A stretch of DNA of 64,000 nucleotides from Sphingobium sp. MI1205 (GTDB lineage: Bacteria > Pseudomonadota > Alphaproteobacteria > Sphingomonadales > Sphingomonadaceae), in NCBI RefSeq assembly GCF_001563285.1, contig NZ_CP005190.1, forward strand, positions 62,001 to 126,000. The letters run 5' to 3'. Shown one piece after another: positions 37,101 through 45,877 of this stretch. The notes beneath the pieces were generated by a model. That model was given only the letters and a program-made list of their open reading frames with translations. It was not told the origin of the DNA and did not search any database. The translations under genes and the position numbers were made by a program. Numbering within the stretch: the first letter of the stretch is position 1; each line of letters starts with the position of its first letter.

Positions 37101-38494
37101 CGACGAATCGGTCGCTGGCCGCCCTGATCGGCCTTGCCCTGCTGGGCGGCTGCGCCGCGGGCACGGAGTATCGACGGCCGGCCTTGCCGCTGCCGGCCGC
37201 CTTTCACAATGCTCCCCTGATCGTGGAGCCGGGCGGCAGGCCGTGGTGGCGGGATTTCGCCGACCCCATGCTGGACGATCTGGTCGCGCGCGGCCTCAAG
37301 GGCGGCTTCGACGTGGAGGCGGCGATGGCGCGGGTCGACCAGGCAAGGGCGGCCGCCGGGTCGGCGCGGGCGGCGCGGATGCCGTCGGGATCGCTGGACG
37401 GTTCCGCGGTCCGGACGCGCCAGTCGCTGAGGGCCGGGCTGGGGCAGATCGCCGATTATGTCCCGGATTTCGACCGGACGCAGGACAGTTTCGAACTGGT
37501 CGGCGGGGCAAGCTGGGAACTGGACCTTGCCGGCGGGCTGAAGCGCGGGCGGGAAGCGGCCGTCGCGGAACTGGAGGCGGCCGTCGCCGACAGCCAGGCC
37601 GTCCGCCTCACCGTGGCGGCGGAGATTGGCGATGCCTATATCCTCCTTCGTTCCGCGCAGCGCAGGCGCTCCATCGCCGTCGATCAGGCGGCGGCGGCGC
37701 AGAAGCTGGAAAATATCGTCCGCGCCCGCTTCGTCCATGGCGCGGCTGCCCGTTTCGAACTGGACCAGTCCCGCGCCTCCACCGCCGCGATCAGCGCCGG
37801 GATCGCCGAGTTCGACCAGGCGGCGCAGGCGCAGTTGGCGCGGCTGGCGGTGCTGGCCGGCGGCCTGCCGGATTCGGTTGTCCAGGCGCTGGAGAGGCCG
37901 GAGCCGGTGCCGGTCGCCGGTTTCGCGGCCATGGGGCTGCCCGCCGATCTGATGCGGCGCAGGCCGGATCTGGTCGCTGCCGAACGGCGCGTTGCTGCCG
38001 GCCATGCGCGGCTGGGCGTCGCCCTTGCCGAATATTATCCCAAATTCACCCTGTCGGGCCTGCTGGGTTTTCAGGGCAATGACGCGGGCAGGCTCATTTC
38101 CGGCCCGGCGAGCGTGGTGCAGGGCGGGTTGGGCCTGCGCTGGCGGCTTTTCGACTTCGGCCGGGTCGATGCGGAGGTCGCACGGGCGAAGGGCGCGGAG
38201 CGGGAGGCCATCGCCCAGTTCCGTAATGCCGCGCTGCGCGCCGCCGAGGATGTCGAACGCGCCGTCGTTGCCTGGCGGACCGCCAGAGAGCGCGAAGCCG
38301 TCCATGCCGAAGAGGTCCGGGCCGCGACCGCCGCCTGCGACGCGCTGGATCGCGCCTATCGGGCGGGCCATGTTTCGCTGGCCGAACTGGTCGAGGCGCA
38401 GCGCCGTGTTCTCCAGGCGGCCGACGCGCTTGCGCTGGCGCAGGGAGACGCCGCGCGCGCGACGGTTGCCGGATGGCGGGCGTTCGGCGGCTGA
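37097..38494 (+). CDS. RND efflux outer membrane channel (TolC/OprM-type lipoprotein)
   Basis: The 465-aa NodT-family factor starts with a GTG that overlaps the pump stop (GTGA). Its lipobox is LLGGCAAG, and PWWRDFADPMLDDLVARGLK is the family N-terminal repeat. It has two outer membrane efflux protein repeats, the second with ALAEYYPKFTLSGLLGFQGN. The three efflux genes overlap or abut, giving a complete tripartite operon. Confidence 0.94.
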   Translation: MTTNRSLAALIGLALLGGCAAGTEYRRPALPLPAAFHNAPLIVEPGGRPWWRDFADPMLDDLVARGLKGGFDVEAAMARVDQARAAAGSARAARMPSGSLDGSAVRTRQSLRAGLGQIADYVPDFDRTQDSFELVGGASWELDLAGGLKRGREAAVAELEAAVADSQAVRLTVAAEIGDAYILLRSAQRRRSIAVDQAAAAQKLENIVRARFVHGAAARFELDQSRASTAAISAGIAEFDQAAQAQLARLAVLAGGLPDSVVQALERPEPVPVAGFAAMGLPADLMRRRPDLVAAERRVAAGHARLGVALAEYYPKFTLSGLLGFQGNDAGRLISGPASVVQGGLGLRWRLFDFGRVDAEVARAKGAEREAIAQFRNAALRAAEDVERAVVAWRTAREREAVHAEEVRAATAACDALDRAYRAGHVSLAELVEAQRRVLQAADALALAQGDAARATVAGWRAFGG

Positions 38495-38701
38495 CGCGGC
38501 GGGTCCGGCGGACATCGGGGTGGGCTTCCCCGCAACTCGTCCCATCCGTCCGGAACCAACGGTTGAGTGCCGGTCGTTCATGGGATAAGGGCTTGCCGTC
38601 CGCGCACCAACGGATCGACCCTCAGGCGCCGCCGGAGAGAAGGTCGGCAATCAGGAAGCGGGCATCCGCCGCCGCGCCACGATGAGGACATAGAGGGACA
38701 A

Positions 38702-39898
38702 GTGATAGTTTCCATATTGGCCCTGGCTTGTGCCGGCAGCGCACTGGCCGCCGTCGTCGCCCAATGGATGCCCAAGGCCCTCTTGCCCGCGCTGGTGCTG
38801 GAAATCGCGTTCGGGATCCTGGTCGGCCCGCATGGCCTGGGATTCCTGTCGCCCGGTCCCTCGATGGAGCTGTTCGCCCAGATCGGGCTTGCCATACCCA
38901 TGGTGATCGCGGGGCTGGAGGTCGATTTCGGCGCGTTGCTGGCCCGGCCGCAGGGGGCGCAGCGGGCGAGGCCGCTCATCCTGGCCATCCTCATATCGCT
39001 GCTGACCCTTGCCATGGCCGGCCTTGGCGCCTGGCTGCTGCTCGACCCGGGGACGCCCCTGGTGCACCTGGCGATCTATGCCGCGATCCTTTCGACCAGC
39101 TCGGTCGGCATCGTCGTGCCGATGATACAGGAAAAGGGCATCGCCAGCGACATATACGGGCAGACGATCCTCTCGGCCGCGCTGCTCGTCGACTTCTTCG
39201 CGATGATCGCCATTTCCGCCCTGGCCGGGATCGTCGTCAGCGGCAGCGCGCAGGGCGCCTTGGGCAGCCTGGCGCTTGTCGCCATCGCCGTCCCGGCGAT
39301 CCGGCTGCTGCCCAGGCTGCTGGCGCGGGTGCCCGCGGCGCGGCTGGACAACCGGACCAGCCTGCCTTTCGTCAGGCTCAGCCTGGCGCTGCTGTTCCTG
39401 ACGGCCTGGCTGGCGGAGATGCTGAATTCGCAACTGGTGCTGGCGGCGTTCCTCGCGGGATTGCTGCTGGGGCAGATCGTTCCGCGCGGCAGCCACCGGC
39501 GCGAGCGGCTGGAGGTCATCGGCTATGGCTTCATCGTGCCCTTCTTCTTCATCAATGTCGGCCTGAAATTCGATATTCCCGCGCTGCTGGGATCGCCCAA
39601 GACCCTGTGGCTGGTGCCGGGCTTCGTGGCGGTCGCCTTCGCCAACAAGATCATCCCGTCGCTGCTGCTGGTCCCGATCCACGGCCGCAGGAAGGCGATG
39701 GCCGCCGGCATATTGCTGAGCGCGCGCATCAGCCTGATCGTCGCGGCGTCCGACATCGCGACCCGGATCGGCGTGCTCGACACCGCGACCAACGCGGCCA
39801 TGGTGCTGGTCGCGATCATCAGCGCGGCGCTCGCCCCCATCCTGTTCAACATCCTCGCCGCGCCGCACAGGCAGCCGCCGACGCCCGTCCAGGCCTGA
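38702..39898 (+). CDS. CPA2-type cation/proton antiporter
   Basis: The 398-aa protein is membrane throughout, with about 12 helices, starting IVSILALACAGSALAAVVAQ. The conserved segments ILVGPHGLGFLSPGPSMELF, IGLAIPMVIAGLEVDFGALL and AAILSTSSVGIVVPMIQEKG are those of Kef/NhaP-like exchangers. No regulatory TrkA domain is present. The GTG at 38702 follows GAGGGA; an in-frame ATG at 38567 is possible. Ion specificity cannot be told. Confidence 0.9.
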   Translation: MIVSILALACAGSALAAVVAQWMPKALLPALVLEIAFGILVGPHGLGFLSPGPSMELFAQIGLAIPMVIAGLEVDFGALLARPQGAQRARPLILAILISLLTLAMAGLGAWLLLDPGTPLVHLAIYAAILSTSSVGIVVPMIQEKGIASDIYGQTILSAALLVDFFAMIAISALAGIVVSGSAQGALGSLALVAIAVPAIRLLPRLLARVPAARLDNRTSLPFVRLSLALLFLTAWLAEMLNSQLVLAAFLAGLLLGQIVPRGSHRRERLEVIGYGFIVPFFFINVGLKFDIPALLGSPKTLWLVPGFVAVAFANKIIPSLLLVPIHGRRKAMAAGILLSARISLIVAASDIATRIGVLDTATNAAMVLVAIISAALAPILFNILAAPHRQPPTPVQA

Positions 39899-39945
39899 AC
39901 GGGCCTTTTCCTCTTCGGCGCGGACGGGGCAGAGGCAAAAGAAAA

Positions 39946-39978
39946 GAGAGCGTCTCCGCTTCCTGCGAAAACGCTCTC
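39946..39978. terminator. candidate terminator hairpin between convergent genes
   Basis: Arms GAGAGCG (39946-39952) and CGCTCTC (39972-39978) enclose 19 bases, between the antiporter and the CoA-transferase B gene. Short T runs are lacking, so it may be only a weak bidirectional stop. Confidence 0.4.
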
Positions 39979-40013
39979 CCCCCGCTGTTTGGCGGCGCCT
40001 GTCTGATTTCGGA

Positions 40014-40652
40014 TCAGGCCGACCGGATCGGGATTCCCGTCCGGGCGCGAACGAAATCGATGTCGAGATCAGACGCCAGTTCCTGCACGATCAATTCGCC
40101 GCGGTCCCGATCCAGCACGAACCGGCCGAAGTCGGAAATGATGGCGTCGACGACGCCCGTGCCGGTGAGCGGCAGGGTGCAGCGTTCGACGATCTTGGAA
40201 TTGCCCGCCTTGTCGCTGTGGCTCATCACCACGACGACGCGCTTCACGCCCGCGACCAGGTCCATCGCGCCGCCCATGCCCTTGATCATCTTGCCCGGCA
40301 CGGTCCAGTTGGCCAGGTCGCCATTGCCGGCAACCTCCATGGCGCCCAATATGGCAAGGTCGATATGCCCGCCGCGGATCATGGCGAAGCTGTCGGCCGA
40401 GCTGAAGAAGCTCGACGTGGGCAAAGTGGTCACCGTCTGCTTGCCCGCGTTGATGAGGTCCGGGTCGACTTCATCCTCATAGGGAAAGGGACCGATGCCC
40501 AGCAGGCCGTTCTCCGACTGGAGGACGACCTCTATGTCGGCGGGCACATAATTGGCGACCAGCGTCGGAATGCCGATGCCCAGGTTCACATAAAAGCCGT
40601 CCTGCAGCTCGCCGGCGGCGCGGGCCGCCATTTCCTCACGTGTCCAGGGCAT
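40014..40652 (-). CDS. 3-oxoacid CoA-transferase subunit B
   Basis: The 212-aa beta subunit carries the catalytic Glu47 in VVLQSENGLLGIGPFP. It also has NLGIGIPTLVANYV near the N-terminus. The enzyme moves CoA from succinyl-CoA (or another donor) to a 3-oxoacid such as acetoacetate or 3-oxoadipate. Its ATG overlaps the subunit A stop by one base. PcaJ and ScoB are both possible; the pathway must be decided by substrate tests. Confidence 0.93.
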   Translation of the reverse strand: MPWTREEMAARAAGELQDGFYVNLGIGIPTLVANYVPADIEVVLQSENGLLGIGPFPYEDEVDPDLINAGKQTVTTLPTSSFFSSADSFAMIRGGHIDLAILGAMEVAGNGDLANWTVPGKMIKGMGGAMDLVAGVKRVVVVMSHSDKAGNSKIVERCTLPLTGTGVVDAIISDFGRFVLDRDRGELIVQELASDLDIDFVRARTGIPIRSA

Positions 40653-41371
40653 CAGGCCTTCTCCTCCGTGCGGGGACGCGTGGTCCGGAATTCGATTCGC
40701 TTCTCATAGGACGGTCCCTGGATCACGCGATCGACATAGATGCCCGGCGTGTGGACCTGGTCGGGGTCGAGCGCGCCGGCCGGGACGATCTCCTCCACCT
40801 CGGCGATGGTGATCTTGCCGGCGGTCGCCATGTTCGGATTGAAGTTCCGCGCCGTCTTGCGATAGACGAGATTGCCCTCCGGATCGGCTTTCCAGGCCTT
40901 CACGATGGAAACGTCGGCCCGCAGCCACGTTTCGCGCACATAGAGCGACCCTTCGAATTCCTCGACGGGCTTGCCCTCCGCGACGACGGTTCCCACGCCG
41001 GTCTTCGTGTAGAAGGCCGGAATGCCCGCGCCGCCCGCGCGTATGCGTTCCGCCAGCGTGCCCTGCGGATTGAGCTCCAGTTCGAGCTGGCCCGACAGAT
41101 AGAGTTCCGCGAACAGCTTGTTCTCCCCGATATAGGAGGAGACCATCTTGCGGATCTGGCCGTTGTTGAGCAGCGTCCAGAGGCCGAAGCCGTCCGCGCC
41201 GCAATTGTTGGAGATGACGGTGAGTTCCTTGACGCCGTTCCGCAGCAGGCCGGCGATCAGATGTTCCGGATTGCCCGAAAGCCCGAACCCACCGGACATG
41301 ATGGTCATCCCGTCGAAGAGAACGCCCTCAAGCGCTGCATCAGCGTCGGGAAATATCTTGCGCTTTGCCAT
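40652..41371 (-). CDS. 3-oxoacid CoA-transferase subunit A
   Basis: The 239-aa alpha subunit has GMTIMSGGFGLSGNPEHLIA and GGAGIPAFYTKTGVGTVVAE, the typical CoA-transferase family I segments. It is the first gene of the two-gene operon and divergent from an IclR regulator. The operator-like palindrome upstream suggests IclR control. Pathway candidates are acetoacetate or 3-oxoadipate activation. Confidence 0.93.
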   Translation of the reverse strand: MAKRKIFPDADAALEGVLFDGMTIMSGGFGLSGNPEHLIAGLLRNGVKELTVISNNCGADGFGLWTLLNNGQIRKMVSSYIGENKLFAELYLSGQLELELNPQGTLAERIRAGGAGIPAFYTKTGVGTVVAEGKPVEEFEGSLYVRETWLRADVSIVKAWKADPEGNLVYRKTARNFNPNMATAGKITIAEVEEIVPAGALDPDQVHTPGIYVDRVIQGPSYEKRIEFRTTRPRTEEKA

Positions 41372-41382
41372 AATAATCCCTA

Positions 41383-41403
41383 TTTGTCCGATTATCGGAT
41401 AAA
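41383..41403. promoter_or_regulatory. IclR-type operator candidate
   Basis: The core TCCGAT T ATCGGA (41387-41399) is a perfect inverted repeat, and the arms extend to TTTGTCCGAT / ATCGGATAAA with one mismatch. It is centred in the 70-base gap between the divergent CoA-transferase operon and the iclR gene. Confidence 0.65.
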
Positions 41404-41441
41404 AACGCCAATATTCGTTTAAGCGCAAAAGGTCAATGCCC

Positions 41442-42239
41442 ATGGCTGACGACAGCCAAACCGCCGATCCCAACTTCATGCTTTCGCTGGCGCGGGGCCT
41501 TGGCGTGCTGCGCGCTTTCGAGGGGCAGTCCTCGCTCAGCATCACGGAAGCGGCGCGGCTGAGCGGGCTGAACCGGCCCAGCGCCGGCCGCTGCCTGCAC
41601 ACGCTGACATGCCTTGGCTATGTTCGCGAGCGGGACGGGCGCTATTCGCTCACGCCCAAATTGCTGCCGCTGGCCGCCGGGTTCCTGACGTCCACCCCCC
41701 TGGCCAGCGCCAGCCAGGCGGTCGCCAACGCCTTGCGCGACAGCCTTCAGGAAACGGTGTCGGTCGGCGCGCTCGATCCGTCGGACCCGGGCCGCATCAT
41801 CTACATCGCCCGCGCCGAGCGGAACCAGGTGATCGCCGCGCCGCTGATGGTCGGCAGCACCTTGCCCAGCCATTGCACGTCGATGGGGCGCGTCCTCCTC
41901 GCCTCGCTCGCGCCGTGCGAGACCGAACGGTGGCTGGCGCGCGCCGCCCTGGAGCCGAGGACCGAACGCACCATCGTTTCCCCCGATGTGCTCCGCACCG
42001 AACTGGTCGCCGTGGGCGAGCGGCGCTGGAGCCTGGTCGAGGAGGAACTGGAGGTCGGGCTGCGATCCCTGGCCGTTCCCGTCCGCGACCGCGAGGGGCA
42101 GGTCCTGGCGGCGCTCAATGTCGCCACCTTTTCCGACGCCCACAGCCGCGAGGATCTGATCGAGCGCTATCTTCCCGACCTGAGGGCGGCCGCCGGTCAG
42201 CTTGAGCGCGCCATCCAGAGCCATCGCCCCAATCCATAA
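41442..42239 (+). CDS. IclR-family transcriptional regulator (PcaR/PobR-like)
   Basis: The 265-aa protein has the winged helix-turn-helix LSITEAARLSGLNRPSAGRC followed by LHTLTCLGYVRERDGRYSLT. The C-terminal effector domain includes PSHCTSMGRVLLASL and the VEEELEVGLRSLAVPVRDRE motif. PcaR-type members respond to 3-oxoadipate or aromatic acids. AAAAGG lies nine bases before the ATG at 41442; an ATG two codons earlier is less well spaced. It is divergent from the CoA-transferase genes and upstream of a thiolase. Confidence 0.92.
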   Translation: MADDSQTADPNFMLSLARGLGVLRAFEGQSSLSITEAARLSGLNRPSAGRCLHTLTCLGYVRERDGRYSLTPKLLPLAAGFLTSTPLASASQAVANALRDSLQETVSVGALDPSDPGRIIYIARAERNQVIAAPLMVGSTLPSHCTSMGRVLLASLAPCETERWLARAALEPRTERTIVSPDVLRTELVAVGERRWSLVEEELEVGLRSLAVPVRDREGQVLAALNVATFSDAHSREDLIERYLPDLRAAAGQLERAIQSHRPNP

Positions 42240-42274
42240 ACCCGCAATCCGTTGAATCTACAGGAGTTGACATC

Positions 42275-43486
42275 ATGACATTGCGTCGAGCCGCCATCGT
42301 TTCGCCTCTTCGGACCGCCGTCGGGAAATTCGGCGGCGGCCTTTCCGCGCTGACGGCCGGGCAATTGGGCGCCACGATCATCAAGGCGCTGGTCGAACGC
42401 AGCGGGATCGATCCCGAACGCGTCGACGACGTCGTCTTCGGACATGGCTATCCCAGCGGGGAGGCGCCCAGCATCGGCCGCTGGTCCTGGCTGGCCGCCG
42501 GAATGCCCCAGAATGTGCCGGGCTTCCAGCTCGACCGCCGCTGCGGCTCCGGCCTTCAGGCGATCATCGAAGCGGCCATGATGGTTCAGACCGGCGCCGC
42601 CGACGTCGTGGTCGCGGGCGGCGCGGAAAGCATGTCCAATGTCGAACATTATTCGACCGCGCTGCGCAAGGGCGCGCGCATGGGCAGCCTCGAACTGCAC
42701 GACCGGCTGACCCGCGCCCGCCTGATGTCGCAGCCGATCGAACGCTATGGCGTGATCACGGGCATGATCGAGACCGCCGAAAATCTCGCCCGCGACTATG
42801 GCATCACGCGGGAGCAGTCGGACGCCTATGCCGTCCGATCGCACCAGCGCGCCGCCGCCGCCTGGCGCGAGGGCAAGTTCGCTGACGAGATCGTGCCCGT
42901 CGCCGTGCCGCAGAAGCGCGGCGAACCCGTGATCTTCGATCGGGACGAGGGGTTCCGCGAGGATGCCTCGCTGGAGACGCTCGGCGGGTTGAAGCCGATC
43001 GAGGGCGGCGTGGTGACCGCCGGCAACGCCAGCCAGCAGAATGACGCCGCCGCGGCCTGCCTGGTCGTTGCCGAAGACCAGCTCGCGAAGCTCGGCCTGG
43101 AACCGAGCGGCTGGTTCGTCGGCTGGGCGGCGGCGGGTTGCGATCCCTCCCGCATGGGCATCGGCCCCGTGGGCGCCGTCCAGCGGCTGTTCGCGCGCAC
43201 GGGCCTGGGCTGGGACGACATGGACCTTATCGAAATCAACGAGGCTTTCGCGGCCCAGGTGCTCGCGCTGCTCAAGGCGTGGGAATGGGGTGAGGACGAC
43301 AGCCGCCTGGACAAGCTCAACGTCAACGGCTCGGGCATTTCCCTGGGCCACCCGATCGGCGTCACCGGGGCGCGAATCGCCGCGACGATGCTGAACGAGA
43401 TGCGCCGCCGCGATGCGCGCTACGGTCTGGAGACCATGTGCATCGGCGGCGGCCAGGGTCTCGCCGCCATCTTCGAGCGGTCCTAA
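42275..43486 (+). CDS. Acetyl-CoA acyltransferase (thiolase)
   Basis: The 403-aa enzyme cleaves 3-oxoacyl-CoA. The nucleophile is C90 (DRRCGSGLQAI), with the conserved NEAFA, GHPIG and CIGGGQG segments carrying the other catalytic residues. It follows the iclR gene by 35 bases, with AGGAG before the ATG. Together with the CoA-transferase it forms the last two steps of a 3-oxoadipate- or 3-oxoacid-type route. Confidence 0.94.
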   Translation: MTLRRAAIVSPLRTAVGKFGGGLSALTAGQLGATIIKALVERSGIDPERVDDVVFGHGYPSGEAPSIGRWSWLAAGMPQNVPGFQLDRRCGSGLQAIIEAAMMVQTGAADVVVAGGAESMSNVEHYSTALRKGARMGSLELHDRLTRARLMSQPIERYGVITGMIETAENLARDYGITREQSDAYAVRSHQRAAAAWREGKFADEIVPVAVPQKRGEPVIFDRDEGFREDASLETLGGLKPIEGGVVTAGNASQQNDAAAACLVVAEDQLAKLGLEPSGWFVGWAAAGCDPSRMGIGPVGAVQRLFARTGLGWDDMDLIEINEAFAAQVLALLKAWEWGEDDSRLDKLNVNGSGISLGHPIGVTGARIAATMLNEMRRRDARYGLETMCIGGGQGLAAIFERS

Positions 43487-43853
43487 GCGGTTTCAAGCGG
43501 CAGGCTGGCTCCCGCCCCTTCGACAGGCGCGGGACAGGCCTTTCCGCGCGATGCCCCAGGCTGTGAACCGACGCGGCCGGCGAAACCCGCCGGCCGCGGC
43601 TCGGTAATGGATGATCTGAAGGCGCGGCCTTGGTCGCCCTGCGCCGGCCGCCCCACCGCGCCGCATCCTGTCGCGCCGCGCTTTTCCGCGCCCGCCGACG
43701 CTCCCATCCCCTTAGCGAACGCCCTGCCGGCGACCTCTCCGGGAATCCATCGCGCGAATTTAGGTTGCAAAGTTAAACCATAAGGGCCTATGGGCTGCAT
43801 GGTTGCAAAGTTAAACCTATCCGGCATTGGCCGGGGAGCGATGGAGAATAGGT
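43487..43853. other. intergenic region with direct repeats
   Basis: No gene is seen in this 367-base gap. The first 200 bases are featureless GC-rich DNA. The last part has the two identical 17-base repeats at 43763-43779 and 43801-43817, which probably serve the gene starting at 43854. Confidence 0.6.
43763..43817. promoter_or_regulatory. Direct repeats GGTTGCAAAGTTAAACC (two copies), candidate HxlR operator
   Basis: Two exact copies of the 17-mer lie at 43763-43779 and 43801-43817. A related site in reverse orientation, GGTTTAACTTCAAAACC (45830s-45850s), agrees in 14 of 17 positions and lies upstream of the hxlR-type gene. The shared site points to one regulator acting on both transcripts. 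Confidence 0.6.
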
Positions 43854-44573
43854 GTGAGCGAATTGTTGGACCTGGCGATCGCGGCGCATGGCGGTTGGGA
43901 CCGCTGGGAGCAGATCAATGAACTGAAAGCCCATTTCCATGCGGAGGGCACGGTCTGGCATGTGAAGCAGTGGCCCGGCGCCTATGCGGACATGCATTGC
44001 TCGATCTCCACGCGGAAGCCGCACACCGAATTCACGCCCTTCCTCAAGGAGGGGCAGCATTGCGTCTGGGAGCCGGACAGCACCGCCATCGTCGCCGACA
44101 GCGGCGAACTGATCGATAAGCGGGAAAATCCGCGCTCCTTCTTCGAAGGGCACAGCATTCCGACGCCGTGGGACGAACAGCATCTCGTCTATTTCACCGG
44201 CTATGCGATGTGGACCTATCTGACCACGCCGTTCCTGTTCAGGCTGCCCGGCTTCACGTCGGAAGAGGTCGAACCCTGGGACGAGAATGGCGAAACCTGG
44301 CGTCGGCTGAAGGTGACATTCCCCGAAGGCGTGCCCAGCCATTCCACCCAGCAGACCTTCTATTTCGATCAATCGGGCCTGCTGCGGCGCCACGACTACA
44401 GCGTGGAGATCATGGGCGGCACGACCAGCGCCAACTATGCGACCGATCACAAGGCGTTCGACGGCCTCATCTTCCCGACGAAGCGGCGCGTCTATGCCGC
44501 CGGCGCGGACAACCGCCCGATCCTCGACCGGATCGCCATCGCCATCGACTTATGGGACGTCCAGGCGGCCTGA
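43854..44573 (+). CDS. hypothetical protein, 239 aa
   Basis: I do not recognise this protein. It begins MSELLDLAIAAHGGWDRWEQ and is rich in aromatic residues (WHVKQWPGAYADMHCSIS, TGYAMWTYLTTPFLFRLPGF). It has no signal peptide or membrane helix. The pattern of beta strands and aromatic residues recalls small ligand-binding or lipoprotein-localisation-like folds, which is only a guess. The GTG start follows GGAG. It heads a transcript with the MDR reductase and has two operator-like repeats upstream. Confidence 0.75.
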   Translation: MSELLDLAIAAHGGWDRWEQINELKAHFHAEGTVWHVKQWPGAYADMHCSISTRKPHTEFTPFLKEGQHCVWEPDSTAIVADSGELIDKRENPRSFFEGHSIPTPWDEQHLVYFTGYAMWTYLTTPFLFRLPGFTSEEVEPWDENGETWRRLKVTFPEGVPSHSTQQTFYFDQSGLLRRHDYSVEIMGGTTSANYATDHKAFDGLIFPTKRRVYAAGADNRPILDRIAIAIDLWDVQAA

Positions 44574-44723
44574 CCCGCATTCGAACCGGCCGCGTCCTCG
44601 CGGCCGGCAGAGCGGAACCGGGTCGAGCGCAGCGCAGGCCCCATGCCGCCACGCAATCCCGTTCGGAACGCCCATCCATTCGCAACGGCGCGCGGACCGA
44701 ACAGAAGAAAAAGGAAATATGCC

Positions 44724-45734
44724 ATGGTGACCACCCACCGGATCGTCCTTGCCGAACGTCCGCAGGGCGCGGTGACGCCCGCCAATTTCAGGGCAGAGGA
44801 CGCGGCCCTGCCGCCCATCGGGGATGGACAGTTCCTGGTCGGGGCGAATTATCTGTCGCTCGACCCCTATATGCGCGGCCGCATGGATGACCGGAAATCC
44901 TATGCCGCGCCGACGCCGGTCGGCGGGGTGATGGAAGGCGAGATCATCGGGACCGTGCTGGAATCCCGCCATCCGGGCTTTTCGGTCGGGGAACGCGTGG
45001 CCGGACGGCTGGGATGGCAGACGCACGCCATTTCGGACGGCACTGGCCTTGTGAAGCTGGACGACCGCTTCAAGCCGATCACCACCGCCGTGGGCGTGCT
45101 CGGCATGCCCGGCCTCACCGCTTATTCGGGGCTGCTGACCCTGGGCAAACCCCAGCCCGGCGAAACGGTCGTCGTCGCGGCGGCGACCGGCCCGGTCGGA
45201 TCGCTGGTCGGCCAGATCGCCAGGCTCTATGGCGCCAGGGCCGTCGGAATCGCGGGCGGCGCGGAAAAATGCGCCTATGCGAAGCAGGAACTGGGCTTCG
45301 ATGCGGTGGTCGACCATCGGTCCCCGACCTTCGCCGACGATCTGGCCGCGGCGTGCCCGGACGGCATCGACATCAATTTCGAACTGGTCGGCGGCGCCGT
45401 CTGGCAGGCCGTGCTGCCGCTGCTCAACAATTTCGCCAGGGTGCCCGTCTGCGGCCTGATCGCCCAGTATAACGGATCGTCCGGCGAACAGGTCGATCAT
45501 CTGCCCGCCGCGATGCGGATCATCCTGTCGCGCAGCATCATGATGCGGGGTTTCATCGTCGGCGAATTCTGGGACCAGCGGCCGAAGTTCCTGGACGAGG
45601 TCAGCCAGTGGATTTCCGAAGGGAAGATCCGGTTCCGCGAAGACATTGTCGAAGGACTGGACAACGCTCCGGCGGCGTTCATGGGCCTGTTGGAGGGACG
45701 GAATTTCGGCAAGCTCGTCGTGAAGATCGACTGA
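44724..45734 (+). CDS. NADP-dependent MDR-family oxidoreductase (leukotriene B4 / CurA-like)
   Basis: The 336-aa zinc-free medium-chain reductase has LDPYMRGRMDD at the N-terminus and the cofactor loop AAATGPVGSLVGQIARLYGA. MGLLEGRNFGKLVVKI lies near its end. Such enzymes reduce alpha,beta-unsaturated ketones or aldehydes with NADPH. It follows the hypothetical gene at 43854 by 150 bases. Confidence 0.9.
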   Translation: MVTTHRIVLAERPQGAVTPANFRAEDAALPPIGDGQFLVGANYLSLDPYMRGRMDDRKSYAAPTPVGGVMEGEIIGTVLESRHPGFSVGERVAGRLGWQTHAISDGTGLVKLDDRFKPITTAVGVLGMPGLTAYSGLLTLGKPQPGETVVVAAATGPVGSLVGQIARLYGARAVGIAGGAEKCAYAKQELGFDAVVDHRSPTFADDLAAACPDGIDINFELVGGAVWQAVLPLLNNFARVPVCGLIAQYNGSSGEQVDHLPAAMRIILSRSIMMRGFIVGEFWDQRPKFLDEVSQWISEGKIRFREDIVEGLDNAPAAFMGLLEGRNFGKLVVKID

Positions 45735-45831
45735 CGCCGTCCCCTGCGGTTCGGGAAGGCGGCGACGACCAGGGCCTTCCCCGCCAATGGCTCCCGGCGG
45801 CGTCGCGGGGAGGAACGCTCGACAAATCGGC

Positions 45832-45848
45832 GGAGTTGGTTTAACTTC
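45832..45848. promoter_or_regulatory. candidate HxlR operator upstream of hxlR
   Basis: GGTTTAACTTCAAAACC, about 30 bases before the hxlR start, is the inverse form of the 43763 repeat with three mismatches. Its placement suggests autoregulation. Coordinates are accurate to about five bases. Confidence 0.5.
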
Positions 45849-45877
45849 AAAACCTTCCTGTGATGTTGGAGATGGCG

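Noticed and set aside
43483..43827. A 114-residue minus-strand frame in the gap before the unknown gene
   Set aside because: It crosses the operator repeats, has no ribosome site and shows no domain.
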